From Siphonodentalium dalli (lineage: Eukaryota > Mollusca > Scaphopoda > Gadilida > Siphonodentaliidae), in the NCBI GenBank assembly GCA_032622095.1, contig CP136067.1, positions 134,047,990 through 134,111,989 on the forward strand: DNA of 64,000 nucleotides, in the 5' to 3' direction. The notes beneath the pieces were generated by a model. It had not been told where the DNA came from. It made no database searches and saw only the letters and a program-made list of their open reading frames with translations. This document shows positions 22,211-33,439 of the stretch, piece after piece (positions within the stretch are counted from its first letter, which is position 1; every line of letters begins with the position of its first letter). A program made the translations under genes and the position numbers.

Positions 22211-22970
22211 AATAGTTGTATCAATGTTACAGCGTTCGATACCTTATTCGGACCCACAATCTATTGGCTAAATTACAACCTTATATTTCCACTTATATTT
22301 CACTCATACTATATGTTTGAATGAATCACATCTCCCAGAAATAGCGCCTTCTGATTGGTCGATAACTGTCCTACATATGGTACAGTGTTGTGCTAAATTT
22401 AAATAATATAGCGAACTCGCATGCTAAATAACACGATCAGAGACCCACATGTCAAGCACATATATAGGCAAAATTAATGTATCCATACATTTACCAAGGA
22501 GTGCGAACAGGAAAACCAAAAAATATGTGAACACCTGTTCCCAAGAAGGACGTCAACTTGTGAAGTAGCAACATTCGGTTGAATTCAATTTGTGGTTTCT
22601 TTCAGGGCAATCAAATTGTTCGATGAAATATAATACGTATATAATGTCTTGTCGTTAACTACGCAGGTGTATTATGGTCGTGAACTACACCCACTCCATT
22701 GGGTAGTCGACACCAGGACATGATATATTTTTTGAATAATTTCTTCATTATGAGTAGAATTTGCGTCAATTGTACAATCTTTTCCGAATGTTTAGTTGAC
22801 ATCCACATAATCCATTTAATATCTATCCACATAACGGAAATTTACATTTTAAACATACCAATCAGTACTTGTTTTAGTTCACAAGTCAATGTAAGTGCAT
22901 TCATTGTTCCACTGTTTCCATATTTTGGCTGCGGAAGTTTTTGGTTTGATGTTTTTCTCTTTGTTTTCTT
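22211..22970. other. Unassigned sequence
   Basis: AT-rich sequence without a recognised gene or repeat. Confidence 0.35.
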
Positions 22971-22974
22971 AGTT

Positions 22975-23250
22975 CTATCCTAAGTTTGTACGAGTCATTA
23001 AGTTCTTTTCTTGAGCATTCTCTGTTGAAATACACTGTGTTATGTCCATTGCTTTAATTTCTGCTCTGCTAAATTGAATAGCCTCTTTTATCATCATATC
23101 ACTATAACATTGTTCAGTGAGCTTAATGTGTACTGGTCTATGTTTGTTTTCTGTTAAGAATCCAATTCTCTTAAATGACACATGTTTCATATCACATTTC
23201 GTTATCCTTTTTATCGTGTTTTCTAGCTCTATCAAATCTTCGTATGGCCT
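22975..23250 (-). pseudogene. LINE ORF1 fragment (RRM-like / C-terminal region)
   Basis: A short minus-strand frame reads FKRIGFLTENKHRPVHIKL, EAIQFSRAEIKAMDITQC and ISTENAQEKNLMTRTNLG. The order 'R-x-G ... RPxxIKL ... A--- I------- T---E--EKN---R' is that of LINE ORF1 RNA-binding domains (compare AHRIGKFRKGQTNPRSVICK in the intact ORF1 at 48870-49832). The rest of the protein is absent. The assignment rests on pattern similarity only. Confidence 0.4.
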
Positions 23251-24154
23251 ATCTCATGATCTATTTAGTAGGCTCTATCTCCAAAAAATCCAATGTCCAT
23301 AAAACTGAAGATAAATAATCTGGACTCTGTTCCTAGGACGGGTTCGCGTGAATCCACGGAACAATGGCTGGCTACGCCAAAACGAACTCGACTAAGCACA
23401 AACAAAAATCACATATTGTACACGCATTCGCGCTATTCATCTTGACGTCCCCAGTATTAACTATTTTAGCATGAATTTGATGTCAATAACATATGTTATG
23501 TTTTATGAGACATATTTGAAGACAAAAAAGACAACAATGAACACATGAAATAGCCTCACAAATGTTCAATTTTCATATGTTTTATCAATGGTAGCGAATT
23601 CGTGACTGCAAAACATTCTGAATCATAATGGCGTGATTTAATTAGACCGGTTGCAGTTGTCTCCAGTTATCGGCGCAGGCTGCACGAATACTAACGCTAT
23701 GGAAGTATGCTATGCTCCATAATAGTATCATTTGTTTTAATGAAAAAATTACCGAAATTTAATATATTCTGTTTGGTGCCGTTGTAAAGCATGAACACTT
23801 TCTGAAATAAATGCATAGAAAATTAAATATCAAACAAAATAGCTTCTTCCTAGTAGCAATTTTTTGTTCTAAAACATGTTATTTCGTATACTAAAAACTA
23901 AATAAAAAGTAAAATAAGTTCCGGAAAAATAGCCTGGAGCGATGAATACATCTTTAACTTTTATCGAGCAGGCTTTATGTCCGTGTTTGTTATTAGGGAT
24001 TTGGGGGTATACCCGGGAAGATTTGGAAGGGTCGGAATCCCTCCCATACAACCCACGTGAGAAATTTTGAAGGGTATCATGAAATGATTAACATTAGGAT
24101 GAAATTGGTGAAGTGATGAACTGATCTAAACATATTATATTTTTTCTTTGCTTT

Positions 24155-24616
24155 CTATTTCTTTCTGTCTGCAGCTGCTGCTGTTGTTGTTGTTGCTGAT
24201 GAGGCCATGTCGTTTTCTAAATGTTTCTGTTCTTCATTTCTTTTAATAAATGCGTCTGTTTCGGTCATCCTCTCCTGCACCTGTCTGATGAATGCAGCTG
24301 TCTCCGCCAATGAGTGGGTGGAGCTAGCGCTGTTGTTGGAGGTCGTGCTGGTAGTCGCGATGGATGACTCCGGGCTGATGTATTCCGGATTCATTGGACA
24401 GAAAGATGTTTCACTGTCCACCACGGTAGCATCAGCAGTCGGCTTGATGTCGTCAGTCGGCTGTCCCGCACGGACTTTATGTCTGTAATGGCTTATAAGC
24501 ATGTTATCATACTGGCTGACTAGATTGACCAATCCGAGTGGAGATCTACTAACATAATTTGAGGGGATATTAGATTCACCTTGATTGAAACCGACCTCGG
24601 GGGGATATGGATTCAT
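24155..24616 (-). CDS. Hypothetical 153-codon open frame
   Basis: I do not recognise this protein. From the ATG at 24616 it begins MNPYPPEVGFNQGESN and ends in a low-complexity stretch of Ser, Thr and Ala followed by ADRKK. The middle is Ser/Thr/Glu-rich, and residues before the tail (LAETAAFIRQVQERMTETDA) look helical. There is no signal peptide, membrane segment or known motif. An in-frame stop lies just upstream in a GGCGGC/poly-A stretch. Its length is notable in AT-rich DNA, but the trinucleotide tract at 24171-24200 helps keep it open. It could be a host exon, the small first ORF of a retroelement, or chance. Confidence 0.3.
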   Translation of the reverse strand: MNPYPPEVGFNQGESNIPSNYVSRSPLGLVNLVSQYDNMLISHYRHKVRAGQPTDDIKPTADATVVDSETSFCPMNPEYISPESSIATTSTTSNNSASSTHSLAETAAFIRQVQERMTETDAFIKRNEEQKHLENDMASSATTTTAAAADRKK

Positions 24617-25234
24617 ATTCAGGTCGAAATATGCCACCTTGTTTTTTTTTTTGCCGCCTCAGGGATAATATACGGCGTATTGTGGCGCAAAGAATAGGTA
24701 TATATGCCGCAAATCATTTTCTAACACATTAATACACAATGCAATGTACCAATACCTGTATCTGATATATTTTACAAATGTTAAACGCCCATACATTAAC
24801 TATTAAACGCAATGTGTTACCAAACAGCTGATCACGGGTCATTCACTGACTGCATCAACGTCATACGTCCATGGGGAGTCACTGTGACGTTTCATAAGGC
24901 AGCACGTTTAGTATACCATAATCTAATAAACTTTCAAGGGCAGCATACGTCACATGAATGTTATCTGCCCGCTACTGTTTCATATGAGGTTCAGCGAGAT
25001 TAATATATGGCTCGGCTAGCGCCTCACCCGATAAGTTCACTTCGCCTCATATGACACCCTATGCGGCAACTAATCGCCCTGTCACTTAGACGGGTTAGTC
25101 TCACTTTGCAGACATGCGGCAGGGGATTAACTCAATGTGCGACCGGTTGTGTTGTTACAACGCTGGCAATTAGGCCGATCCAAGTTAAGCGTTGTGTTCA
25201 GGCCGACTTGTTTATACTAAGGCCACGGTAACCG

Positions 25235-25400
25235 GTGTCACTTGTTTTTCGCGCATATGCAACTAATTTGATTTTTGAGACAGTGCAAATTGTTTTGGAT
25301 TGGGTGGGATTCGAACCCCGACCCATGACGGCGAGCGCGCCTTGCGACTCAAAGTCCGGCGTCAATACCACACGGCCACCGAAGCAAACCCAAAAAAGGA
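25235..25400 (-). repeat. tRNA-derived SINE head, second family
   Basis: On the minus strand GTGGCCGTGTGGTATTG (25363-25379) is a good pol III A box and GGTTCGAATCC (25307-25317) is a perfect B box, about 45 bases apart as in tRNAs. The anticodon arm does not fold as a regular 5-bp stem with a 7-base loop, and the 3' side reads directly into non-tRNA sequence. A SINE or tRNA pseudogene is therefore preferred to a functional tRNA gene. Confidence 0.6.
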
Positions 25401-25480
25401 AGCTCAAATGGCCGCTGTATTCCGACGTCGTACTTAGGACACTATATATGCACATTTGAAGGTCTCTATAGTATATATAT

Positions 25481-25675
25481 AGGAGATATAGCACAGTAGC
25501 AATGTTATATGTTATGCCTCCGAAACATGCCGAGCATTGCCCTTTGAACATGCTTGGGACTATACAACACAAATAGGCGCCTGGTGTGTTGTATAGTCCC
25601 AAGCATGTTCAAAGGGCAATGCTCGGCATGTTTCGGAGGCATAAAATATAACATTGCTACTGTGCTATATCTCCT
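25481..25675. repeat. Near-perfect 195 bp palindrome
   Basis: Two 90-base arms (25481-25570 and 25586-25675) are inverted copies differing at one position, around a 15-base centre containing TAGGCGCC. The arms include AGGAGATATAGCACAGTAGC and ATGCCTCCGAAACATGCCGA. It abuts a FLYWCH/MULE relic, so it might be a foldback derivative of that type of element. Otherwise it is an isolated MITE. Confidence 0.85.
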
Positions 25676-25719
25676 ACATGTAACTAATGTGCACAGTGAA
25701 TATTTAATACAGAGTCAGA

Positions 25720-26250
25720 TCTCGGCGTGTGGAAAATATTCATTGGGTTTGTTGTGTAAAGACTTGTAGTGCTACTATTACTACAAAGAATGACATTGTT
25801 TCGTCAGCGGGAACTCCTCATAACCATATAACGGATTTTGACAAAGTTTCTGTGGACATGTTTGTATCAAACCTGAAATCGACAGTGCGGAATGATTGTA
25901 AAACAGTTTCATCAATCTACTAAGAAGAGCTGACTTCGCTTAGAACCGACGAAACCGATCCAATGTTGATCAGCAAAGTTCCAACGTTTTACAGTATGAT
26001 ATCATCGCTATATATATACCGTTCTCGTTCCAAAACCACACCAGTTCTTCCGAAAGCCCGTGCCGATATACACTGTTGGGCCAAGGACCACGAACCACGT
26101 ATAGAAGGGTGGCACAGAAAACTACAACTAAGGATAAGTGCGGGCGGCAACGTGAAACCACAGAAAAGAAAGTATCGTACCTTGGAAAATTGAAGACGGC
26201 ATTTCAAGAGAGTGTACTTAGCAGGCGAAATAGACGAAGTACAGTTCCTG
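25720..26250 (+). pseudogene. FLYWCH zinc-finger / MULE-type transposase relic
   Basis: The plus-strand frame contains HWVCCVKTCSATITTKND and GTPHNH, a C-x(n)-C ... H-x-H arrangement like the end of a FLYWCH zinc finger. After one in-frame stop (25921) the same frame continues ELTSLRTDETDPML, then YRSRSKTTPVLPKARADIH, then EPRIEGWHRKLQLRISAGG, and stops at 26191; a frameshifted LKTAFQESVLSRRNRRS follows. FLYWCH plus 'P..P..R.DI' plus 'EGWH..L' is the order in FLYWCH-containing Mutator-like (MULE) proteins. The catalytic middle is deleted between ADIH and the GWH block. It is a dead remnant. Confidence 0.55.
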
Positions 26251-26289
26251 CATGAAATGGCCAAGTTATGCGGTCACTGATCATGTTTG

Positions 26290-27585
26290 TTGTCATTGTT
26301 TCTAATTCGTTAATGTTTGTACCTCAGTTATATAATATTGCATGCATTTTATATTATCCATAACTAACAAACAGTCATAAATGCAACCCAAACCTCCGTT
26401 ATTTCCCATAATCAAAAGGGCAGAAAAAAAACCGAATCAGATCAAACCAACTAGGAAGGGCCTAAGTAGTCATTAAGATGATTATTCACACCTCTACCCT
26501 AACCTACCGAAAACAATAGGTGTCTGCAAAACTGGACGACCCCACTTAGACTATAATGCTATCCACACCAAGTAATGTGTGACTCGAACATTAAGTGAGC
26601 CTTTAAATTACGAGTGTGCATTAGTGTGTCACTGAGTAGGATTATAACCTTTTTGTTGTTCATCTTAGATGAACATCTGACAAATGAGAGCTAGGCTATA
26701 ATCAATTACATATTTAATTTGTACTTATTTAGAAGATTTCGACACAGTATAATTCTTTATTATAAGCTCATTATAATAATAAACTGTGATTGCTATATAC
26801 TAGACAGTGATTGTGATTAATACAGGGAACACTGCGGCACTTGGTAAGCTAGATGAAGATCCTAAGTATAACATGAAACAAATTAATTTTAGCCCAGATA
26901 TCGGGAACAGGGTGATGAGACTATTTTGCAAATACCGGATTGCCATTACTTTTATTCAAAATCTGATCACGATAACGTATCTACGAATGATGCATGTCCT
27001 TCTGTTTTTTCTCCTGAATTATCAAAGTCTTAATTCTCACTGGGATGACTTTAATATGCTAATGTTTTAATTACAGAATAAATACAAGTGCGGAGTTATT
27101 GAAATGTTCAGGACATCAGCTTGTATTGCGTTTCCTTTGAATGGATACCATCCGCTAATTAACAGATGCCACCCGGATGGAGATGACTGCAATGGTGGTG
27201 TAGGCATTTGAGTCGCGTGTGGTTGAAGTGTTGACAAACAGAAAACAACATACAGAGTTTGAACTATGTACATGTATAATGTCAATTTAGTGCCAAAGGC
27301 AGACCTAGATAATTTATTAAAATAACGAACGAGAAGATGGTTCAGTTTAATAGAGACAAACATAAACAAATAATTTTGATTGATAATATTTTAATAAATG
27401 ACCTAACTATTGTTTATAAAACTGATATAATATAAAGCCATATATATGACCAGTGTCGTACTTTTCTCTTTTACAAGAGTAAACAAAACAAATATTATCA
27501 AACATCCAACATGGAATACCAGCAGGATTATTATGATGAAAATATATCCTGCTTCAAAAGACTTCTAATGTCTTCTAACTATAAT
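26290..27585. other. Unassigned sequence
   Basis: AT-rich sequence with no gene or repeat that I recognise. A frame at 26807-27070 has no recognisable features. Confidence 0.35.
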
Positions 27586-27589
27586 AGTG

Positions 27590-29105
27590 TTACGTGAGGA
27601 TCGTGCCGCCGGGAATTTTATAAAACATTTATGATGTATTTAAATGCCTTTGAGATAGTTTTTCCACTTTAGCAACCCAGACAACAATCTTCTGAACAGA
27701 AACCATGGATTTCCAAGGGACTGATGACTTCTTCTGAACATAAATATAATTTTGTTTATAAAATAATTTAAGGATCCCTCTGAAATTAATGTCTTAAAAT
27801 ACAAAGATTTGTTAACATTTTAATAAAATAAAACGAGCAAATAAGACGTTGTACTATAACATATGGTATATGAATATAAACAGAAATAACTTTGAAACTT
27901 ATTGGTGAGATAATGCAACAATGTTCAGATAATGGAATAGCCTATGGCATTCATCATTGGATGGGTCGAAAGAACAAATAGAACATAAGGTGGTTGAGAC
28001 TTAGATGTATATTTCTCTACCATTGGTACCACTGAAACAACACCACAGACTTGTACAAACGTTTCGTCTTAATTACCTACACCCTGTAGTGAAACACTGT
28101 TTTGTCGCTCCACTACAGTGGAAGATATTAAAATAGTTTCTTCAAGCAAAGTAAAGTACAGCATTGCTAATATCATATTTTCATCTTTCCATAGAAATAG
28201 GAATTATTCCAGATGATATGAAGGTAACAACGGTTATCGGGGTTTCCCTCTCTTTAACTCAGGGAAACTATCGCCCAATCAGTCTTCTTCTCATTATTTC
28301 TAACAATTTAGAATTGTGTGTTGCAGACTAGTCGATTTCTAAAAGAAACATGACATTTCATGATCGGTATGGATTTCGAAAAGATTACACAACAATTCAT
28401 CCAACGATGAAGCTACTTTATGATGTGAATTTCAACAGTTATAAGGACAATAATAATTGTACTATATTTGCTGATTTTCATAAAGCAATTGGCACAATAA
28501 ATCGTGAAATTCTGCTGAGTGAACTTGAATCTTGTAGAGTAAAGCCAATTAGTGGTTTATAAATTACTTGCATGATAGATCTCAATTGTGTGGATTTGGA
28601 CGGTATGGTTTCTTCCAAGATCCCAGTTACATGTGGTGTCCCACAGGGATCTTTTGCTGGGCCGATTCTTGTCTTAATCTATCTTCATGATATGAAATCT
28701 GCTGTTCTATCACTTTTATCCCTTTGTTGACGACACAACTGTGTATTGATCGCACCACAATCTCGATTAATTGTATGACTTCTTCAACAGTGAGCTTGAG
28801 AAATTGAGTATTTTGCGTACATGCACAGCAAACAAACTATCATTGAACACAAATAAAACTGAATATATGGAGATACAACAACAGCAATAGCCAGTATATA
28901 GTTGCGAATCGTAGGTTGAACATAAACGGACCACATTTTGAAAGAACACGATCAGGCAGTCAAGATAAATCTTTCAAGTGTCTGGATATACACATAGTTG
29001 TAAACTTCACATGTGAATACCATGTGAAAGCCATTTGTGCAAAAATGTCTTACTCTCCGTATGCTATAAATCGTGTAAAAATGTCCTTGGAACTTACTAG
29101 ATAAA
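27590..29105 (+). pseudogene. Heavily decayed LINE ORF2 (RT region)
   Basis: Reading the plus strand with frame changes gives NAFEIVFPL and QKPWISKGLMTSS (the linker after the endonuclease), then MKVTTVIGVSLS with GNYRPISLL (RT fingers), RYGFRKDYTTIHPTM, IFADFHKAIGTINREILL (motif A, catalytic Asp retained but context altered), CGVPQGSFAGPIL (motif B) and a destroyed motif C. It is full of stops and small indels, and much older than the LINEs at 13 kb and 40 kb. The motif wording matches the APE-type LINE at 40048-43182, so it is an old member of the same broad group. Confidence 0.72.
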
Positions 29106-29456
29106 ACGATAGAGAATTCGACCATCAGCCTTTAAGAGTTAATTTACAAATATATTATGGATAATTATTATTTTATCTTTAAGTACAAAAATAAGTTTTG
29201 TCCAGCTTATACAAAAATGATTTTCATAATTCTAATTTTCAATGAACCAGTTAAAAGGAAAGAAACTATTACTATTAGACGACCTTCCCTCGTTAGAAAA
29301 AAATTATTGTCATAATACAGGTCTGATATATTTTTATTTTTGTTTCAATCACATTTTCCGTTTTTGTTCTTTTCCATTTCAGTTCTTCTCAGACTTGTAG
29401 CGTGCCGAAATTCAATGGCGATTAGCTAATTTATAAATTACCCCAGTCAATAGTGG

Positions 29457-29543
29457 AATTTACAAAACGAGTCCAGTAAATTATGTCTGGACCGAGCCTT
29501 TGGCGAGGTTCAGACCTAATTTACTGGACGAGTTTTGTAAATT
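29457..29543. repeat. Hairpin related to the 5627-6578 element
   Basis: AATTTACAAAACGAGTCCAG followed by TAAATTATGTCTGGACC is inverted at GGTTCAGACCTAATTTACTG with GACGAGTTTTGTAAATT. A short segment at 29664-29705 (GGTTTATTGAATG, AAGGGTAGGATCATGTAA) is the reverse complement of 5222-5262, so more of the family is present around it. Confidence 0.6.
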
Positions 29544-29773
29544 ATGGAGTAAATAAATAGTCCCAGATAAATAGCCTTTGACGTATTTAATGGTGTAAAC
29601 TTAATGCAATAACTGTTCAATTAGCTCTTCATTTCCTGTTCTGCAACGAGCATATCACAATTTATAGAATTGGTTTATTGAATGTAATAAGGGTAGGATC
29701 ATGTAACAATATGTGGTATAGGAGTGATATTACTCAGCTCACTTATAATCACTGCATGGGTTACAACTCATTA

Positions 29774-30124
29774 GTAACCCTTTACCCAACAAACTGGCCA
29801 AAACCGGCCAAATAAAGCTTCAACAGCCTAAAATATCTTCGGTCTGTCTCAATAGAACCATACAAATATGGATATGATTGGAACCGGCTCCTTGACCACA
29901 TTGTGGTAGTTACAGTTATGCCCTGTGCCAATGCGTTCTCTTATATATGCGAGTCGACCATAGGTAGCCTCGCATATATAAGAGAATGCATTGGCCTAAA
30001 AAAACAATTTTTTTACCATTTTTTCTTACATTCTTTAACAATTTTATAATTTGTAATGTGTTAAGCCAATGCATATATAAGAGAATGCATTGGCACAGGG
30101 CCGTTCTGTTGGGTAAATGGTTAA
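29774..30124 (-). mobile_element. TTAA-type MITE with two hairpin cassettes (copy E2)
   Basis: The same element as 9455-9847, inverted. It has TAACCCTTTACCCAACA at the left and GTTGGGTAAATGGTTAA at the right. The left hairpin is complete (29927-29995). The right one (30065-30094) has lost its centre and half of each arm. The left flank reads GTAA instead of TTAA. Confidence 0.75.
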
Positions 30125-30321
30125 CGTTGATTAGTTCGCTAGTAGTTAATAATTGTATGCACTGGAAATTATAAATTTCTTTAAGGTGAATAAATTAAGT
30201 TGCAGATAACGTATCTTCATAGCTATGATAGTAGTAATGATTATGTTGTTAATTGAAAGTCTTTAGTATAATGTGCATATCGAATCTAGTTTATTACATA
30301 GTATTTCATAATTAATAAATA

Positions 30322-30484
30322 GAGAATACCTACAGGTTTTGTCTGAATACCGAAATATCTCAGGAGTGTCTGGAAAGAAATATCGAATTTTCACGAGCGT
30401 CTGAAAGCGCGAGTGAAAATTCGATATTTCTTTCCAGACACGAATGAGATGTTTCAGGTATTCAAACAAAAAACTAGGTATTCT
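30322..30484. repeat. Foldback element, ~70 bp arms
   Basis: AGAATACCTACAGGTTTTGT and GGAAAGAAATATCGAATTTT with CAC are inverted at GTGAAAATTCGATATTTCTT, TCCAGACAC and GTATTCAAACAAAAAACTAG with GTATTCT. The arms are imperfect at the outside and near perfect in the middle, and the loop is GAGCGTCTGAAAGCGCGA-like. No coding capacity. Confidence 0.65.
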
Positions 30485-31443
30485 TTTTAGTATATGCACC
30501 TTCAAAGTTGCTAAGCTATCGCGGCATTTCTCCTTTTTATGGTACAGCAATTTGAAGAATACTTCCTACTAATCATAAGTGCACAATTACCTAGATAAAG
30601 CACCAAGGCTCGTGGACAGAAATGAAGCACGGAATCGAAACCTACAAGTGTCCGTGTCACCACAGTCGAAATACAAAAATCCCATGTGCACGGGCCCCAG
30701 CTGCACAATGCATGATAAGTACCGCCTAGCCAATTAAAAAGGCCAAATAGTCTGTCCGAGAGGCGTCGTTAAACGGGTTTTTATTTATCAACCGTGGACA
30801 TATCTCGATATTTCCGGTCACCAAACCGCACATCTCTTCATTTGATATGACAATTAAGTGTTATCTCCAACAAGACTGTGCCGACTTCCTAACCCCACAG
30901 TATATCAACATGGAATTATGGTTTCAAACAAAACCTGTATTGTTTGGTAGTTCACTATTTGTTTGTGCACCTGTATATTTCAGTTCGATATCGTAAACAC
31001 TGTATCACGATGTACAAGTTAAATTAGCGCATGCGCGTATATACAGACCACCCCCACCTTGAAAAATTAAACTGACATATCTCCCAAAATGTGACTTGTA
31101 GTACGCATTGTTCTAGTCATGTGCACCCTCATTGAAATTGTGAGTTTCGCTCATTAGGCAGTTATAAACGTGGTGTGTTGGGCGACGAGTTATCTCATCG
31201 CCGGCACACATATGGTGTCTTTCGGGCAACGATATATCTAATCGCCAGCATTGAGTGAGTTAATAGAGTCCGACGGTAGACCTAAATTTGTATTTCATAT
31301 AATTTATTAATTTATTTAATTTGTTTCTATTATGTTCTATTTTATTTCAACACATTCTTACGGTCTGTAATTTTGATATAAGGTTAGTTTTGATGTTCTT
31401 TGTGTGAAGTGTTGCAAGCAGTGCACAATTCTTAGACAATGCT

Positions 31444-31491
31444 AGAACATTGAACATTGAACATTGAACATTGAACATTGAACATTGAACA
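31444..31491. repeat. (GAACATT)n microsatellite
   Basis: Seven perfect copies of a 7-base unit. Confidence 0.95.
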
Positions 31492-31578
31492 TTTCAAAAA
31501 GTAAACAGAGATTATAAGACAAACAATTTTAGGGTTGGTGTTTAAATTATGGTTGGTAGTAGTACCGAACAACATATA

Positions 31579-31790
31579 CAGTAACGCCCTAAGTAATCGA
31601 CCTCTTAACCAAAGCAGAATTATGTGTAACTTTTCAGGATTTAGTCGGAAATATGGCTTGTTGCATTCATCGGAAAGCTCTCGGGAAGAGCTTTCCGATG
31701 AATGGCAACAAGCCATATTTCCAACTAAATCCTGAATAGTTACCCATAATTCTGCTTTGGTTAAGAGGTCGATTACTTAGGGCATTACTG
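31579..31790. mobile_element. TA-flanked foldback MITE (copy M1)
   Basis: A 212 bp near-palindrome starts CAGTAACGCCCTAAGTAATC and ends with its inverted equivalent GGGCATTACTG, with TA on both sides. The arms continue through GTCGGAAATATGGCTTGTTG and CATTCATCGGAAAGCTCTC to the centre. TA target duplication and CAGT ends are typical of MITEs moved by Tc1/mariner-type transposases; that link is inferred. Other copies are at 37903-38091, 45792-46004 and 46285-46497. Confidence 0.8.
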
Positions 31791-31799
31791 TACTAGTGG

Positions 31800-33430
31800 G
31801 TTTCCTTAGCTTCACTTTATAATTTGGGCATACAGTTGATGTACCACAGTTGATGACACATCATTAACTACTATAGTAGGCAGTTTCGTACAGCCTAGAT
31901 TGATGGGGTATACATACCGATCTTATGAATAAACATTGGAAGTATGATCAGGGAGATTATTTCAGTAATGATGTTACTTTGATAGTGCAAGCAGTATTTT
32001 CAGTTTTCTATGGGAACAATAAGCTTATTTCATCTAAATTATTGCTATTTTGGGCATAGTTTGGTTTTATGTAAACAACCGATAATTGTGAATGTAAATT
32101 CAAAAGAGAAAAATTGTAGTACTTAATATGACCATAAGCTAGCGCTATTAACGAACCAAAGCTAAACCACTCACATGAGGGTGCCGTAGCTGTGGCTTTT
32201 AATTTTAATTGTTTTAATCAAAATCAGTTTATAGATTCCCTGGTATTCCCACCAAATGAGATACACATAAGCCTGTTTCCTGGTGTGATTCTCAGATATT
32301 ACACTCCGTACACAACGGTTCGTCGAAAGAATGGACGCCAATTGTAATTTCTAGTATAAATTAGTCCAATCGTATTTCCGGGTAGTCTTGCTATACATGG
32401 TATAAACTACCAACATCAAAGTGAAAATAGTTATACCTTGTCCAGCGATTTAACCAATATATTTCTTGACGCTGGGTGAGTGCTGCGACTGAGACACTAT
32501 GTGGAGAAGCATGTCCATTTCATAGCTGTTCATTTCATTCAGAAGATGTCACCGTGACAATTTCAAGGAAAATCGACGAACAACGTTATCGTGTCATCGT
32601 GTAACATTCCCCATTGACCGAGTTCGCCTGAACCCTGCTGAACCTGCATGAATGTATCTTCTACTTTGTTCAAAATAATGTGTTCCCTTCGATTCCAGAA
32701 ATAGTATGATATTTATGGATTATCACATGTATGTATGTACTCTTTAGTCTTATGATAACAATTAATTCCATAATAAATATATGTTATTTCGTTTCGCAGT
32801 TTGACCATAGAGTACCAAGTTCTGTACATTAAAGGCACACCTTAGCACAGAAGATCGGTAAATTTGTTATCTCAATCTTATATTTCACATCACGAATTTC
32901 GATCACTTTCACTCGCCCCGATGGGTGTAGACCGTAGTTACTATAGTGTTGTTATTTATTGCGTCCTATCTTCTCAACAAACGGTAAACTAGCCGTTACC
33001 ACCGCTACGAATGAACTTAAATTGTAATTCAATATTCATAATTCTCATAACAAGATTTTCCCATTACGAGATTAATGCTTTAAGACCACCGATCTACTTT
33101 GCGACAAAAGCGCTCGCACAAATTCAAAACACAAGCGTCGTATTAGATAATTGGTGACGTCACTAAATCAGATTTGGTCTATATACGACACAAAGCGTCC
33201 GGCTTTGGTTCAGTATAACACAGTGATGAAAATGAAATTGAAGTGATGTATGGATATAAGTATGTGATATGTATGGCTGGTGTGCCGAACAAGTTTGGCT
33301 TTTTGTCATCAAGTATTTCAGTAGTTGAGTCTTTTAGTTCTGGAAGATCATAGATCCCCGTAGCAGCATCGATTGCAGACAAAATTCCTGGAAACACAAG
33401 AAACAGTTTTAGATGCAATCGGTATGCAGA
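31800..33430. other. Unassigned sequence
   Basis: No gene is recognised. A minus-strand frame (33179-33418) continues from the decayed ORF1 region to its right but has no recognisable domain. Confidence 0.35.
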
Positions 33431-33439
33431 CGTGGGAAC

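Noticed and set aside
25300-25380. Functional tRNA gene on the minus strand
   Set aside because: A and B boxes are good, but the anticodon arm does not form the standard stem and loop, and flanks look like a SINE.
33179-33418. Minus-strand frame with FPGILSAIDAATGIYDLPEL as a host exon with acceptor TTGTGTTTCCAG
   Set aside because: The acceptor is plausible, but no phase-matched donor or domain was found and it lies just downstream of a decayed LINE ORF1.
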